Shown here: piece by piece, positions 36,087-45,228 of the stretch | How the letters are laid out: each line of letters opens with the position of its first letter | Position numbering within the stretch: the stretch's first letter is position 1 | NCBI GenBank assembly: GCA_023421675.1 | Contig: JAEZTC010000010.1 | Location: forward strand, 62,001-126,000 | Reading direction: 5' to 3' | Source of the DNA: Bacillota bacterium | Lineage (GTDB): Bacteria; Bacillota; Clostridia; Acetivibrionales; JANLFN01 | DNA length: 64,000 nucleotides | Translations under genes and position numbers: made by a program | The notes under the pieces: generated by a model | The model's database searches: none | Told to the model about the DNA's origin: nothing | Seen by the model: the letters and a program-made list of their open reading frames with translations, nothing else

Positions 36087-36287
36087 TTACTTGCCTGCTA
36101 ACTGTGATTCTGCCATTTGTATCAATTTTCTGGTTATATTTCCTCCAACCCTACCTGCATCACGAGCTGATATGTCACCATTGTAACCTTGCTTAAGATT
36201 AACGCCTACCTGAGAAGCTATTTCGTATTTCATCTTGTCAAGAGCACCTCTAGCGGATGGAACTACCTTTTCGTTAGTATCTGACAT
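36087..36287 (-). CDS. Alpha/beta-type small acid-soluble spore protein
   Basis: 66 aa. ALDKMKYEIASQVGVNLKQG, then YNGDISARDAGRVGGNITRKLI, are the two conserved SASP segments, including the GPR cleavage region (YEIAS). It coats and protects spore DNA. The GPR protease that degrades it at germination is encoded at 42.5 kb. The ATG follows GGAGGTG. Forespore sigma-G control is expected. Confidence 0.97.
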   Translation of the reverse strand: MSDTNEKVVPSARGALDKMKYEIASQVGVNLKQGYNGDISARDAGRVGGNITRKLIQMAESQLAGK

Positions 36288-36519
36288 TAGTATTCACCTC
36301 CGGATGATTTTTACCTTATGGTAATTTGAATTTGATTGAAGACAATGATCACTTTTTGTGATTCAAGCTTCATTAATTATTTTTATAAAAAACAAAGAAA
36401 ATATTGCAGGAAGTTCGTGGAAGGTTTTCGTGTTTTAAAGTCTTGCAGGATTTTAGCAAATATTAACGAATATATAAATAATAATTTGATAACAAATGTG
36501 TAAAAAATCGGGAGGCGTT

Positions 36520-37047
36520 ATGTTTCCGCTTAATTTTAATAATGACAGGATATATTTTAAAGACATAAAAATAGAACATCTGCCTCAGATATTGAAATGG
36601 TATAACAAAACTGAAGAATTTAAATATGCTACAGGTATCGATACAGAAATAACTATAGACGATCTTACCAGAAAGTATGCTGAAACTGCAATTTGCAGCA
36701 AAGAATTTTTTGCCGGTATATATAATTCTGAAGACAACATGATGATAGGCATTATCAAGGGAAACGTAAAGTATGAAGACAGCGATGCTGTATGGATAAG
36801 TTCCATAGTAATAGACACATCCTTTCAGGATTGTGGGTATGGAACCTCTGCAGTAAACCTGCTGCTTAATTACCTCGGTACAAAGCACGGAACAAAAACA
36901 GCATACCTTGCAGTAGTAGAAGAAAATCTGCAGGGCAGAACCTTTTGGAAAAGACTTGGGTTCACCGAAATGAGAGTCATGCAGGGCAGGTATAAATTAA
37001 ATGACAGACGTCAGAATGTAATTATTATGACAAGGCAATTAATATAA
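36520..37047 (+). CDS. GNAT-family N-acetyltransferase
   Basis: 175 aa from ATG 36520 after GGGAGGCG; an in-frame ATG at 36496 has no ribosome binding site. The RimJ-like pattern shows: IEHLPQILKWY, VDTSFQDCGYGTSAVNLLL (acetyl-CoA loop with GxGxxA-type GYGTSA), and ENLQGRTFWKRLGFTE. It acetylates an unknown amine. Monocistronic. Confidence 0.85.
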   Translation: MFPLNFNNDRIYFKDIKIEHLPQILKWYNKTEEFKYATGIDTEITIDDLTRKYAETAICSKEFFAGIYNSEDNMMIGIIKGNVKYEDSDAVWISSIVIDTSFQDCGYGTSAVNLLLNYLGTKHGTKTAYLAVVEENLQGRTFWKRLGFTEMRVMQGRYKLNDRRQNVIIMTRQLI

Positions 37048-37219
37048 ATTATTAATAACAAATCTTTAAAATTTTTGCATTTCCTATTCTTGGACTTACA
37101 AAACTGCTTTTTACAGCAATCTATGCACCATCCCGAATATAATAATAATGAGCATTGTTTTTTGGCCTTTATTTTGTAGGCTTGCAGGCAAATCTTAAGA
37201 AAAATATGCCAATACAGGT

Positions 37220-37248
37220 TTGACAAACCAAAATTGGACAGGTATAAT
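37220..37248 (+). promoter_or_regulatory. Strong sigma-A promoter of the NlpC/P60 gene
   Basis: TTGACA (37220-37225), 17-bp spacer, TATAAT (37243-37248): perfect consensus at both boxes. Transcription would start near 37255, right before the riboswitch. Confidence 0.88.
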
Positions 37249-37261
37249 ATCTGTGTAAAAA

Positions 37262-37391
37262 CTTTATAAAGCTGAATCCTCTCTAAAGAGAGGTACGGAG
37301 GAACCAAATTTATGGGGCTAATCCATCGTCAGATGGTAGGGGTGATCCTATTACCCGAACCCGACAGCTAACTTCGGAAGCTAGAAATAGG
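37262..37391 (+). ncRNA. Cyclic di-AMP riboswitch (ydaO/yuaA type)
   Basis: Landmarks in order: GCTGAATCC, a CTCTC/GAGAG hairpin, ACGGAGGAACCAA, TTATGGGGCTAATCC, GGTAGGGGTGATCC, CCGAACCCGACAGCTAAC and GAAGCTAGAAATAGG. These match the ydaO-yuaA consensus, which senses c-di-AMP and typically turns off wall-hydrolase and osmolyte genes. The next gene is a secreted NlpC/P60 hydrolase, the classic target. The off-state structure is not obvious, as no separate terminator lies before the ATG. Confidence 0.93.
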
Positions 37392-37401
37392 AGTGAATCT
37401 T

Positions 37402-38313
37402 ATGTCCAAACTTTTTAAGTTGTTCGTTGCTTCTGCGATATGCCTGCTTTTTGTTTTTGCATTTGCAGGGTTTGCTTCCGCAGAAGAAACAAAGGTCGGT
37501 ACGGTTAATTGCGAAATTCTTAATTTACGTGAAAAGCCGGACACGACATCAAACATTCTTCTTAAGCTGCAGCAGGGTGCACAGGTTACAATTATAAGCA
37601 GTTCCAACGGCTGGAGCAATGTTACTTACAATAAGGTAACAGGATGGGTTTCCAGCGAGTATATATCTGTAAAAGACAATTCAATAGGAACTGGTGTAAT
37701 TACTGGAAGCGTTGTTAACGTAAGAGCAAGTGCCAGCACAACATCCGGTATTGTTACTACTGTTGAAAAAGGTGAAAAAGTTTCTGTTTACAGCCGTAGT
37801 GATGGATGGTACAAGGTTAAGACTTCCGATGGTTCAGTTGGCTGGGTAAGTGATGAATATATCACAATAGCTGCTGCATCAAGAGGAACGGCTGATCAAG
37901 TACAGTCTGCAGAGTCAGGTGCGTCAGACAAAACTGCTGACACAGCCGGTAATGAAATTGTCCAATATGCAAAGAAGTTTGTAGGTACAGCCTATGTATA
38001 TGGAGGATCATCTCCAAGCGGATTTGATTGTTCCGGATTTACCCAATATGTATATAAACACTTTGGTTACAGCCTGAACCGTGTTGCTTCATCGCAGGCA
38101 GGACAGGGTACAAGTGTTAAGAAGGCAGATTTACAGCCTGGTGATTTGATATTCTTCACCTGCCGCAGTAAATACATTGATCATGTTGGCATGTATGTAG
38201 GTAACGGAAAGTTTATTCATGCAGCTTCCAGCAGAATTGGAAGAGTAGTGGTAGAAGATTTGTCCGGATATTACTCAACTCATTATGCAGGTGCGAGAAG
38301 AATACTAAAGTAA
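37402..38313 (+). CDS. Secreted SH3b-SH3b-NlpC/P60 peptidoglycan hydrolase
   Basis: 303 aa from ATG 37402, 8 bases after TAGGAG; an in-frame GTG at 37393 lies in the leader. Signal peptide ends at about AFAGFASA. Two bacterial SH3 domains (~30-90 and ~100-160) bind the wall. The NlpC/P60 domain has the catalytic Cys in FDCSGFTQYVY, His in YIDHVGMYVGN and the third residue His in KFIHAAS. It cuts the peptide stems of peptidoglycan. It is controlled by the c-di-AMP riboswitch upstream. Confidence 0.95.
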   Translation: MSKLFKLFVASAICLLFVFAFAGFASAEETKVGTVNCEILNLREKPDTTSNILLKLQQGAQVTIISSSNGWSNVTYNKVTGWVSSEYISVKDNSIGTGVITGSVVNVRASASTTSGIVTTVEKGEKVSVYSRSDGWYKVKTSDGSVGWVSDEYITIAAASRGTADQVQSAESGASDKTADTAGNEIVQYAKKFVGTAYVYGGSSPSGFDCSGFTQYVYKHFGYSLNRVASSQAGQGTSVKKADLQPGDLIFFTCRSKYIDHVGMYVGNGKFIHAASSRIGRVVVEDLSGYYSTHYAGARRILK

Positions 38314-38326
38314 TATTATTAATTTG

Positions 38327-38352
38327 AAAAACTCCCTAACAGGGAGTTTTTT
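38327..38352 (+). terminator. Intrinsic terminator
   Basis: Stem AAAACTCCCT / AGGGAGTTTT with loop AAC and a T run. Confidence 0.9.
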
Positions 38353-38454
38353 ATTATGCTTGGAAATTATAGTTCTATTTTGATTTATTCCCTTTAAGTG
38401 CATATCAATAAAGTCTTCTTTACAGACTTTGTTTTTGTCCATATGTTGCTTCTG

Positions 38455-38496
38455 ATAATATTATGTAATATAATGTAAAATATTACATAATATTAT
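38455..38496. repeat. Perfect 16-bp AT-only inverted repeat directly upstream of comEC
   Basis: ATAATATTATGTAATA (38455-38470) and its exact reverse complement (38481-38496), separated by 10 bases. The right arm ends 6 bases before the ribosome binding site GTGGAGGTGAC. It could be an operator overlapping the promoter or an RNA hairpin. Confidence 0.8.
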
Positions 38497-38514
38497 ATTT
38501 TTGTGGAGGTGACA

Positions 38515-40878
38515 ATGGGAAAACGCCCTATCGTATTTATAGCTGGTGGGATGGCCGCAGGAATAGCTTCAGCATGTTTTACAGAGTCTTATTTGTTTGT
38601 TTTTATAGCAGCTTTCATATTTACCATAGCAGGCATAATTGCCTTCAAAAAGTCAAAACTTGATTTAATAATTTTTATTCTTATAGTTATCTTTTATATT
38701 GGGGGAGCTCTTCAATATCTTCTTATAGATGCTGGGAACAAATCAAGGTACTCTGATTTTAGCAACAAGGAAGTCTTGGTTACGGGAATGATTGATTCTG
38801 AACCTGATATAAAAGAAACCAAGGTTTCTTATGTTCTGAACACCTTCGAAATTGAATGCGAGGGTAGGACTCATAAAGTAAAAGGAAAGATTCTGTTTTC
38901 TACGCCTTTAAACAATGAAATACCTATATTGGAATATGGAAGAAATATAAAAGTATCAGGAGTTCTTAATCTTCCAATGGGAGTAAGAAACCCTGGCGGT
39001 TTCGACTACAGACAGTATCTGGCAAAGTCAGGCATATGTGCAAGTATTTTTGCAGGCTATGGTGATATCAAGCTATTTGGCTATGGCGGAACAAGCATTA
39101 TTACCAAAACGGGGCTATATATAAGAAACAGAATTATATCCGTAATCAATAGGAGTCTTCCGCCTCAGCAAGCCGGACTGCTTTGCGGTATGCTTATAGG
39201 ATATACCTCGGGCCTTGGTGAAGAAGTTCAGCAGGCCTTCAGTGATGCAGGACTCAGTCATTTAACTGCAGTTTCAGGGATGAATGTGGCTTTTATTGTT
39301 GCACCTTTGCTGTTTCTATTTAAGAAGCTTCACTTAAGACAAAAGACTGCAAATATAATAATTATATTTATTCTTATCCTTTTTGTTTCAATTACAGGTT
39401 TTACTCCATCTGTTGTAAGGGCAGTAATTATGGCTATTGTAGTACTCATTGGGCAAATTGCCATGAGAGAACCTGATATATATGCTTCCATCGCTCTTGC
39501 AGCTATAATATTGTTCGTGATAAGTCCTTATAATATGTTCGATGTAGGCTTTTTGCTTTCTTTTGGCGCTACTCTGTCGTTGGTGATGTTTTATAAGCCA
39601 ATCCTTAAATTCATTGATTTTAAGCATATTCCAGGGTTTGTAAAAAACGTAGCAGCTGCAACCATTGCTGCTCAGATAGGTACAATTCCTATTACGGCGT
39701 TTTTCTTCAATAAGGTATCCTTAATATCTCTTTTATCCAACATTCTTGCAGTACCATTGGTAGAGGTAATCACAATACTTGGATTCATTATGGCCATTGT
39801 GGGGCAGGTTTTGCTTTTCTTATCCCAGCTTGGAGGTTATATAAACTGCATTTTCCTTTCATTTATATTATTTATAACCAAGCTTTCGGCCAGCTTTCCT
39901 GGAGCCATTGTAAGGCTTGCAACGCCGCATGTTATGATAATTGTTGCTTATTATACAGCGTTTATCTATATGCTTTGGCTTAAGCCAAAATACAAATTGT
40001 GGTTAAAACCTCGGGTAAAAATTTCAATAGCAGCTATTCTTGTGGTAGTACTTGTAATCAAGCTCATTCCAGGGAACGAAATGAAAGTGGTGTTTATTGA
40101 TGTGGGGGAAGGGGATTCTACCTTTATAAGAACATATTCGGGCAAAACGATTCTTATTGACGGTGGAGGCTACAACAGCAAGCTAAGTAAAGGGAAAAAT
40201 ATTGGAGATACTGTAATCTCACCATTCCTATTTAATCAGGGTTTAACAAGTGTTGACCTGGTTATTGCTTCACACGCCCACGATGACCATATACAAGGAC
40301 TTTTTCCAGTCTTAAAGATATTCCGGCCGGATAATCTTATTATACCTGATGCTTCAGACATCAAAGAATTTAAAGCACTAATTGCAGAAGCGAAAAAGGA
40401 TGGGGTAAAGGTAAACAGCTGCAAAAAAGGAGATATAATTACGGTCGATAAATATACATATTTTGAAGTTTTATATCCATGGAGAGATTCTGCTGAGAAT
40501 ACATCTTTAAATAACACATCCATAGTGTTAAAATTACATTATAAAAACATGAGTATTTTATTTCCTGGGGACATTGAAAAGGCTGCAGAAAACGCTCTGC
40601 TGGATTCAAAGGCGGACCTGTCTGCAAGCGTACTTAAAGTTGCCCACCATGGTTCAATAAGCTCAACCAGTATTGAATTTCTTGAAAAGATCAGACCGTT
40701 AATGGCAGTGGTAAGCGTAGGAAAAAATAATTTTGGGCACCCATCAATGGAGGTTTTAGGAAGGCTTGAAAAGTCTGGAGCCAGTTTGTTTAGAACTGAC
40801 GAATGCGGCGCGGTTGTTTTAACTACCGATGGGAATAAAATAAAAGTTGATAGGACAGTTAGACCAAATACTAAATAG
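38515..40878 (+). CDS. comEC: ComEC/Rec2 DNA internalisation channel
   Basis: 787 aa from ATG 38515 after GGAGGTG. Order: N-terminal membrane helices and a DUF4131-type soluble segment (~1-190), the Competence domain with many helices (~210-500; SGMNVAFIVAP), and a C-terminal metallo-beta-lactamase-like domain (FIDVGEGDSTFI, SHAHDDHIQG, HHGSISSTS). ComEC carries one DNA strand across the membrane in transformable bacteria; many clostridia keep it without proven competence. It is followed by holA 13 bases later, the conserved order. Confidence 0.94.
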   Translation: MGKRPIVFIAGGMAAGIASACFTESYLFVFIAAFIFTIAGIIAFKKSKLDLIIFILIVIFYIGGALQYLLIDAGNKSRYSDFSNKEVLVTGMIDSEPDIKETKVSYVLNTFEIECEGRTHKVKGKILFSTPLNNEIPILEYGRNIKVSGVLNLPMGVRNPGGFDYRQYLAKSGICASIFAGYGDIKLFGYGGTSIITKTGLYIRNRIISVINRSLPPQQAGLLCGMLIGYTSGLGEEVQQAFSDAGLSHLTAVSGMNVAFIVAPLLFLFKKLHLRQKTANIIIIFILILFVSITGFTPSVVRAVIMAIVVLIGQIAMREPDIYASIALAAIILFVISPYNMFDVGFLLSFGATLSLVMFYKPILKFIDFKHIPGFVKNVAAATIAAQIGTIPITAFFFNKVSLISLLSNILAVPLVEVITILGFIMAIVGQVLLFLSQLGGYINCIFLSFILFITKLSASFPGAIVRLATPHVMIIVAYYTAFIYMLWLKPKYKLWLKPRVKISIAAILVVVLVIKLIPGNEMKVVFIDVGEGDSTFIRTYSGKTILIDGGGYNSKLSKGKNIGDTVISPFLFNQGLTSVDLVIASHAHDDHIQGLFPVLKIFRPDNLIIPDASDIKEFKALIAEAKKDGVKVNSCKKGDIITVDKYTYFEVLYPWRDSAENTSLNNTSIVLKLHYKNMSILFPGDIEKAAENALLDSKADLSASVLKVAHHGSISSTSIEFLEKIRPLMAVVSVGKNNFGHPSMEVLGRLEKSGASLFRTDECGAVVLTTDGNKIKVDRTVRPNTK

Positions 40879-40891
40879 ACGGGACTTAATT

Positions 40892-41923
40892 ATGAGTTTG
40901 GAATTATTAAAAGAGGATATAAAAAATAAAAAAATAAGAAGCCTGTATCTGTTTTACGGGCCTGAAGATTTTTTGAAGAAGTATTACACTGATGCTATAC
41001 AAAAAATCCTTATCAGCGAAGATTTAAAGACCTTGAACCTGATTATTATGGAGGGCAAGGTTGAAGAAAAAGATGTTATTGAGGCTTGTGAAACCATGCC
41101 AGTTTTTTCTGAACGCAAGCTTGTTATTGTTAAAAACTCCAATTTCTTTAAAACAAAAAAGAAGCAGGATTTGAAGGAAGAGGCAGGAGAGGAAACAGGG
41201 GCAAACCAGGGTGAACTGCCGGTATACCTCAAAAATATGCCTTCTCATGTATGCCTCATATTTTATGAACAGGAAGTAAAAAAGACACTTAAAATGGTAA
41301 ATGCCATTAATAAAAACGGACTTGTAGTTGAGTTCCCCGCTCAGAAGCCTGCTGAACTTGTAAAATGGGTGGCTAAGGGCTTTAAAAGCTATGGCAAGGA
41401 AATAGACAGTTATACAGCATCAAAGCTTGTAGATACCTGCGAACAGGCCATGAATGATATTCTTAATGAAATTGAAAAGCTGGTTTTGTATGTTGGGGAA
41501 AGGAAAACTATAAATGAACAGGATATAGATAAAATATGCATTAAATCGGTCAAAAGCAAAATATTTGACCTTACAGATGCTGTTGCTGCAAAGAACACCG
41601 CAAAGGCTTTCCAGCTTCTTGATGATATGCTTGTGCTAAAGGAGCCTATACCAAAGATATTCTTTATGATAGACAGGCAATTAAGGCAGCTGCTTGAGGT
41701 CAAGCTGCTCCAAAAAGAAGGGCTGAACAGCAATGCTATAGCTTCACAATTAGGTATGTCACCTTACATAGCAGGAAAGTTAATAAAACAGGCAGGTAAC
41801 TTTAGTGTTGATAAAATTAAGAATATTATTAAAGAAAGCCTTTCGCTTGACGTAGCAATCAAAACAGGACAGATAGGGGACAGGACGGCGCTGGAGCTTA
41901 TTATAGCAAGGTTTGTAAGCTAG
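40892..41923 (+). CDS. holA: DNA polymerase III delta subunit
   Basis: 343 aa from ATG 40892, the first residues MSLELLKEDIKNKKIRSLYL being typical; an upstream in-frame start at 40847 lies inside comEC. Signals: FYGPEDFLKKYYTDAI, NDILNEIEKLVLY and the C-terminal LDVAIKTGQIGDRTALELII. It loads the beta clamp as part of the clamp loader. It is downstream of comEC and convergent with rpsT. Confidence 0.95.
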   Translation: MSLELLKEDIKNKKIRSLYLFYGPEDFLKKYYTDAIQKILISEDLKTLNLIIMEGKVEEKDVIEACETMPVFSERKLVIVKNSNFFKTKKKQDLKEEAGEETGANQGELPVYLKNMPSHVCLIFYEQEVKKTLKMVNAINKNGLVVEFPAQKPAELVKWVAKGFKSYGKEIDSYTASKLVDTCEQAMNDILNEIEKLVLYVGERKTINEQDIDKICIKSVKSKIFDLTDAVAAKNTAKAFQLLDDMLVLKEPIPKIFFMIDRQLRQLLEVKLLQKEGLNSNAIASQLGMSPYIAGKLIKQAGNFSVDKIKNIIKESLSLDVAIKTGQIGDRTALELIIARFVS

Positions 41924-41937
41924 ATTTATGGTAAAAT

Positions 41938-41966
41938 AAAAAAACGTACTTAATGTACGTTTTTTG
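41938..41966. terminator. Bidirectional terminator between holA and rpsT
   Basis: Perfect 9-bp stem AAAACGTAC / GTACGTTTT, loop TTAAT, flanked by A run and T run. Confidence 0.9.
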
Positions 41967-41979
41967 CTTTTATATGTTC

Positions 41980-42243
41980 TTATTTATTAGCAGCGTTTAA
42001 AGCCTTAGCCATTCTTGATTTCTTTCTCGCAGCGGTGTTTTTGTGCATTAAATGGTTTGCTGCAGCTTTGTCTATTGAAACAACAGCAGCCTTTAAAGCT
42101 TCATTTGCAGAAGCGTCCTTTGCTACGATAGCTTCCTTAGCTTTCCTAATATCAGTCTTCAAGGCTGACTTTTTAGCTGTATTGTTAGCTGTTTTAACCT
42201 TGGTTACCTGAACTCTTTTAATAGCTGATTTAATATTTGGCAA
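41980..42243 (-). CDS. rpsT: Ribosomal protein S20
   Basis: 87 aa. I choose TTG 42243, giving MPNIKSAIKRVQVTKVK, the canonical S20 N-terminus, with GGAGGTG 6 bases upstream; the GTG at 42252 lies within that ribosome binding site. It is rich in Lys and Ala, ending MAKALNAANK. It binds 16S rRNA. E. coli rpsT also uses a TTG start linked to autogenous control, so a similar mode is possible here. Confidence 0.95.
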   Translation of the reverse strand: MPNIKSAIKRVQVTKVKTANNTAKKSALKTDIRKAKEAIVAKDASANEALKAAVVSIDKAAANHLMHKNTAARKKSRMAKALNAANK

Positions 42244-42266
42244 TTCTTTCACCTCCTGCGATGTAA

Positions 42267-42292
42267 TGCATATAGGCTTGACCTATGTATGC
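42267..42292 (-). promoter_or_regulatory. Hairpin in the rpsT leader
   Basis: GCATATAGG (42268-42276) pairs with CCTATGTATGC (42282-42292) with a 2-nt bulge and a 5-nt loop. It lies ~25 bases upstream of the ribosome binding site of rpsT and could be a site for autogenous control by S20. Confidence 0.4.
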
Positions 42293-42519
42293 GGTAAGCT
42301 GAACGGTTTATATTGTAAAATAAAGCTTTCAGCGTTTTCACGGTTAATCGACAACGAATATTTTACCATGAAAAAAATTAAAATGCAAGACATATTAGTA
42401 TTAAAACAATTTCTAAGTAAAAAATAATCATTGTATATATTACACTTATTATTACTTTTTATTATATTAACACTTATTTAACTATAAATAAACTACTAAA
42501 AAAGGAAGGTATGGTTAGA

Positions 42520-43533
42520 ATGGATCAGCGTAACAGGAGTATTAGAACTGACCTGGCACTTGAAGCACACGAATTGTTTAAGCAGGAAGAAATGCGCCAG
42601 AATATGCAGAATAGAGGCGGGAATGAACCTCCAGGCGTAGAAGTTGAAAATGCAGGCAATGAAGACATAAAAATATCGAGGGTGAGAGTTGTTTCACCGA
42701 CAGGGGAAGCCTCAATAGGTAAGCCCATGGGTAGCTATATTACACTTGAGGTTCCCAGAATGAATGAAAACGACCAGACGTTGTATGAAGATGTATGTAA
42801 AGCCTTGGCAAAGGAGCTTACCGGCATACTCCAACTAAAGGAAAAATCGACAATATTGATTGTCGGCTTGGGTAATTGGAACGTAACACCTGATGCATTG
42901 GGCCCGAAGGTAGTTTCAAGTGTAATGGTTACAAGGCATTTGCTGGAGTATGTGCCTGAACAGGTGGATAACGGTGTAAGACCTGTATGTGCTGTAGCAC
43001 CAGGTGTTTTAGGTATAACAGGCATTGAAACGGGTGAAATTATTAAAGGAATAGTTGACAGGATAAAACCCGATGTAATAATTGCAATAGATGCACTTGC
43101 TTCAAGGAAAATGGACAGGGTAAATACAACAATACAGATTGCAGATACTGGTATTGCACCTGGCTCAGGTGTTGGGAACAAGCGTATGGAACTATCCAAG
43201 GATACACTTGGGATTCCGGTAATTGCAGTTGGTGTCCCAACAGTGGTAGATGCAGCGACTATGGCTAATGATACCATAGACCTCGTTATTGATAAAATGA
43301 TTGAACAGGCAAAACAGGGAAGTGAATTCTATAATATGCTCAAAAGTATTGAAAGGGATGAAAAATATCAGCTTATTCAGGAGGTACTGAATCCGTATGT
43401 CGGTTCTCTGATAGTAACTCCGAAGGAAGTGGATGAAACAATAGAGAAGGTTTCCAAAATTGTGGCAAACGGCTTGAATATAGCATTACACCAGGGAATA
43501 ACCCTCGATGACGTAAACAGGTATGTGCACTAA
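42520..43533 (+). CDS. gpr: Germination protease GPR
   Basis: 337 aa from ATG 42520, 10 bases after GGAAGG. It has the propeptide-like N-terminus IRTDLALEAHELF, followed by VEVENAGNEDIKISRVRV and the catalytic core TILIVGLGNWNVTPDALGPK, AIDALASRK, GIAPGSGVGN. GPR cleaves SASPs when spores germinate; it is made as a zymogen in the forespore. A SASP target is encoded at 36.1 kb. Next is cwlD. Confidence 0.96.
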   Translation: MDQRNRSIRTDLALEAHELFKQEEMRQNMQNRGGNEPPGVEVENAGNEDIKISRVRVVSPTGEASIGKPMGSYITLEVPRMNENDQTLYEDVCKALAKELTGILQLKEKSTILIVGLGNWNVTPDALGPKVVSSVMVTRHLLEYVPEQVDNGVRPVCAVAPGVLGITGIETGEIIKGIVDRIKPDVIIAIDALASRKMDRVNTTIQIADTGIAPGSGVGNKRMELSKDTLGIPVIAVGVPTVVDAATMANDTIDLVIDKMIEQAKQGSEFYNMLKSIERDEKYQLIQEVLNPYVGSLIVTPKEVDETIEKVSKIVANGLNIALHQGITLDDVNRYVH

Positions 43534-43627
43534 AAATTTAGTGTTTAATTTGATTTAAGCTGCTGTATGGGTTAAAATAATTATGTACTATACAGCAGTT
43601 ATTTATTATCATCTCTAAGGGGTAACA

Positions 43628-44395
43628 ATGAAGAAAAAAAGCACCAACTGTCTTGCTATTTTAGTTGTACTGTTACTATGTGCCATTATTCTTTATGCAC
43701 TAATTTATTCAGCACCTTCCGATGAGGAAACAACTGTAATGCGCGGCACAGGCAGGCACAGCGGCGAGGTTATCAGATTTGTTACTGTTGTAATTGACCC
43801 CGGGCATGGCGGAGAAGACCAGGGTACAAGCAGCGGCGGTTTAAACGAGAAGGATGTTAACCTTGATGTTTCTCTTAAAATGAGAGATATACTTGTCAAA
43901 AACGGAATCAATGTAAAGCTCACAAGGGATAATGATACTTTTATTGAATTGAAAGATAGAGCGGATTACGCAAATGGTATTTCAGCAGATTTGTTTATCA
44001 GTGTTCATACCAATAGTTTGCCGCAGTATCCCGACTTTAGCGGCACAGAAACGTTATATGCTCCTCAGCAGCCTATTATTAACGGAGTAGACAGTAAAAG
44101 GTTTGCGGGTATTATTCAGGAGAATCTTGTTAAAAAGCTAAATACAAATAATCATGGTATCAAATCAAGACCTGAACTAGCGGTTCTTCACCATACAAAA
44201 ATGCCAGCAGTTATTGCCGAACTGGGTTATATTACAAATGCTGAGGAAAGACAAAACCTTGGAAAGCCGGAGTTTAGGCAAAAAGCGGCAGAAGCGCTTG
44301 CTAAGGCAACTTTGGACACTCTTGACAAAATGGATGCATATAAAAATGGAGATAATAAATGGGTAATACCTTCCAAAGACAGAATAAAAAAGTAG
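43628..44395 (+). CDS. cwlD: N-acetylmuramoyl-L-alanine amidase CwlD (spore cortex)
   Basis: 255 aa. One N-terminal membrane anchor (~8-28), then the amidase_3 domain. Zinc ligands: His in IDPGHGGEDQG, Glu in LNEKDVNLDV and His in ISVHTNS; catalytic Glu in VIAELGYITNAEER. CwlD makes muramic-delta-lactam in cortex peptidoglycan together with PdaA. Its place after gpr, and the single-pass anchor, support CwlD over other amidases of the family. Confidence 0.88.
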   Translation: MKKKSTNCLAILVVLLLCAIILYALIYSAPSDEETTVMRGTGRHSGEVIRFVTVVIDPGHGGEDQGTSSGGLNEKDVNLDVSLKMRDILVKNGINVKLTRDNDTFIELKDRADYANGISADLFISVHTNSLPQYPDFSGTETLYAPQQPIINGVDSKRFAGIIQENLVKKLNTNNHGIKSRPELAVLHHTKMPAVIAELGYITNAEERQNLGKPEFRQKAAEALAKATLDTLDKMDAYKNGDNKWVIPSKDRIKK

Positions 44396-44459
44396 GAAAA
44401 CCTTTCTTTTTTAATCCCTGAATTGTATAATTTTAAGGAATATTATTTGGGAGGAGTCT

Positions 44460-45173
44460 ATGAAGCAGAAGCTTGGCAGATATCTGTTAATACTGGCTGT
44501 AATGGTCGTTCTATGGAATACTGTTCTTATAAAACCCTTGAAAATATTTACGGTTTATCTGCATGAACTCGGACATGCTTGCCTTGCTATAATATTTGGT
44601 AATGGAATCAGCTCATTTAATGTTTTTATGAATGAAAGCGGCTATACACTTGTAAAAACAAAAGGCTGGTTTTCGGAATTTATGATAACAAACGGAGGCT
44701 ATCTCGGAAGCTTGCTTTTTGCAATACTTATTTTGTACCTAAAAAAGACATCCTTTAAAAAGTACATTCTTGGAACACTTGCAATAGTATTTCTTTTCTT
44801 TTCAATAAGATTTTCTTCAAATGGATCTACAATGCTTTATTCTATTATATTCACAGGGGTTGTACTGCTTATATACATGCTGCAGAATGAAAAAGTCACC
44901 GACTGGGTAATCGAGATTATAGGAGTTGCAAGCGCCGCATATGCTATATATGATACTTTTGTAGATACAATTCTCCTGCAAATTAATCAAAAACTCCATC
45001 TGATAAGCGGTTGGAGTAAGGCAACAGCAACTGATGCTACAAGACTTTCGGATTTAACACATATTCCTGCAGTAATTTGGGGTGCTATATGGCTTTTAAT
45101 TGCAGGAATACTAATTTATCAATTCTTGATTAAGACAAGGAAAACAGGAAAGAAAAGAGCACTGAACAGATGA
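44460..45173 (+). CDS. M50-like membrane metallopeptidase
   Basis: 237 aa, about six helices. The zinc motif is YLHELGHACLA (HExxH) in an early helix. A second metal-ligand helix is likely later (TFVDTILLQINQK region, Asp present). Such M50B proteins cut other membrane proteins within the bilayer; SpoIVFB is the well-known relative, but this one lacks a clear SpoIVFB signature. It stands between cwlD and ligA with its own ribosome binding site GGGAGGAG. Confidence 0.78.
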   Translation: MKQKLGRYLLILAVMVVLWNTVLIKPLKIFTVYLHELGHACLAIIFGNGISSFNVFMNESGYTLVKTKGWFSEFMITNGGYLGSLLFAILILYLKKTSFKKYILGTLAIVFLFFSIRFSSNGSTMLYSIIFTGVVLLIYMLQNEKVTDWVIEIIGVASAAYAIYDTFVDTILLQINQKLHLISGWSKATATDATRLSDLTHIPAVIWGAIWLLIAGILIYQFLIKTRKTGKKRALNR

Positions 45174-45228
45174 ATTTTTGAAAAATCTATCTTTGAGATA
45201 TATATGAATGCTGGAGGGCTTAAGTCAG

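Noticed and set aside
36288..36400. Sigma-G promoter for the SASP gene
   Set aside because: Candidate -35 (TGAATCA) and -10 words can be found but the spacing does not fit; not reported as a feature.
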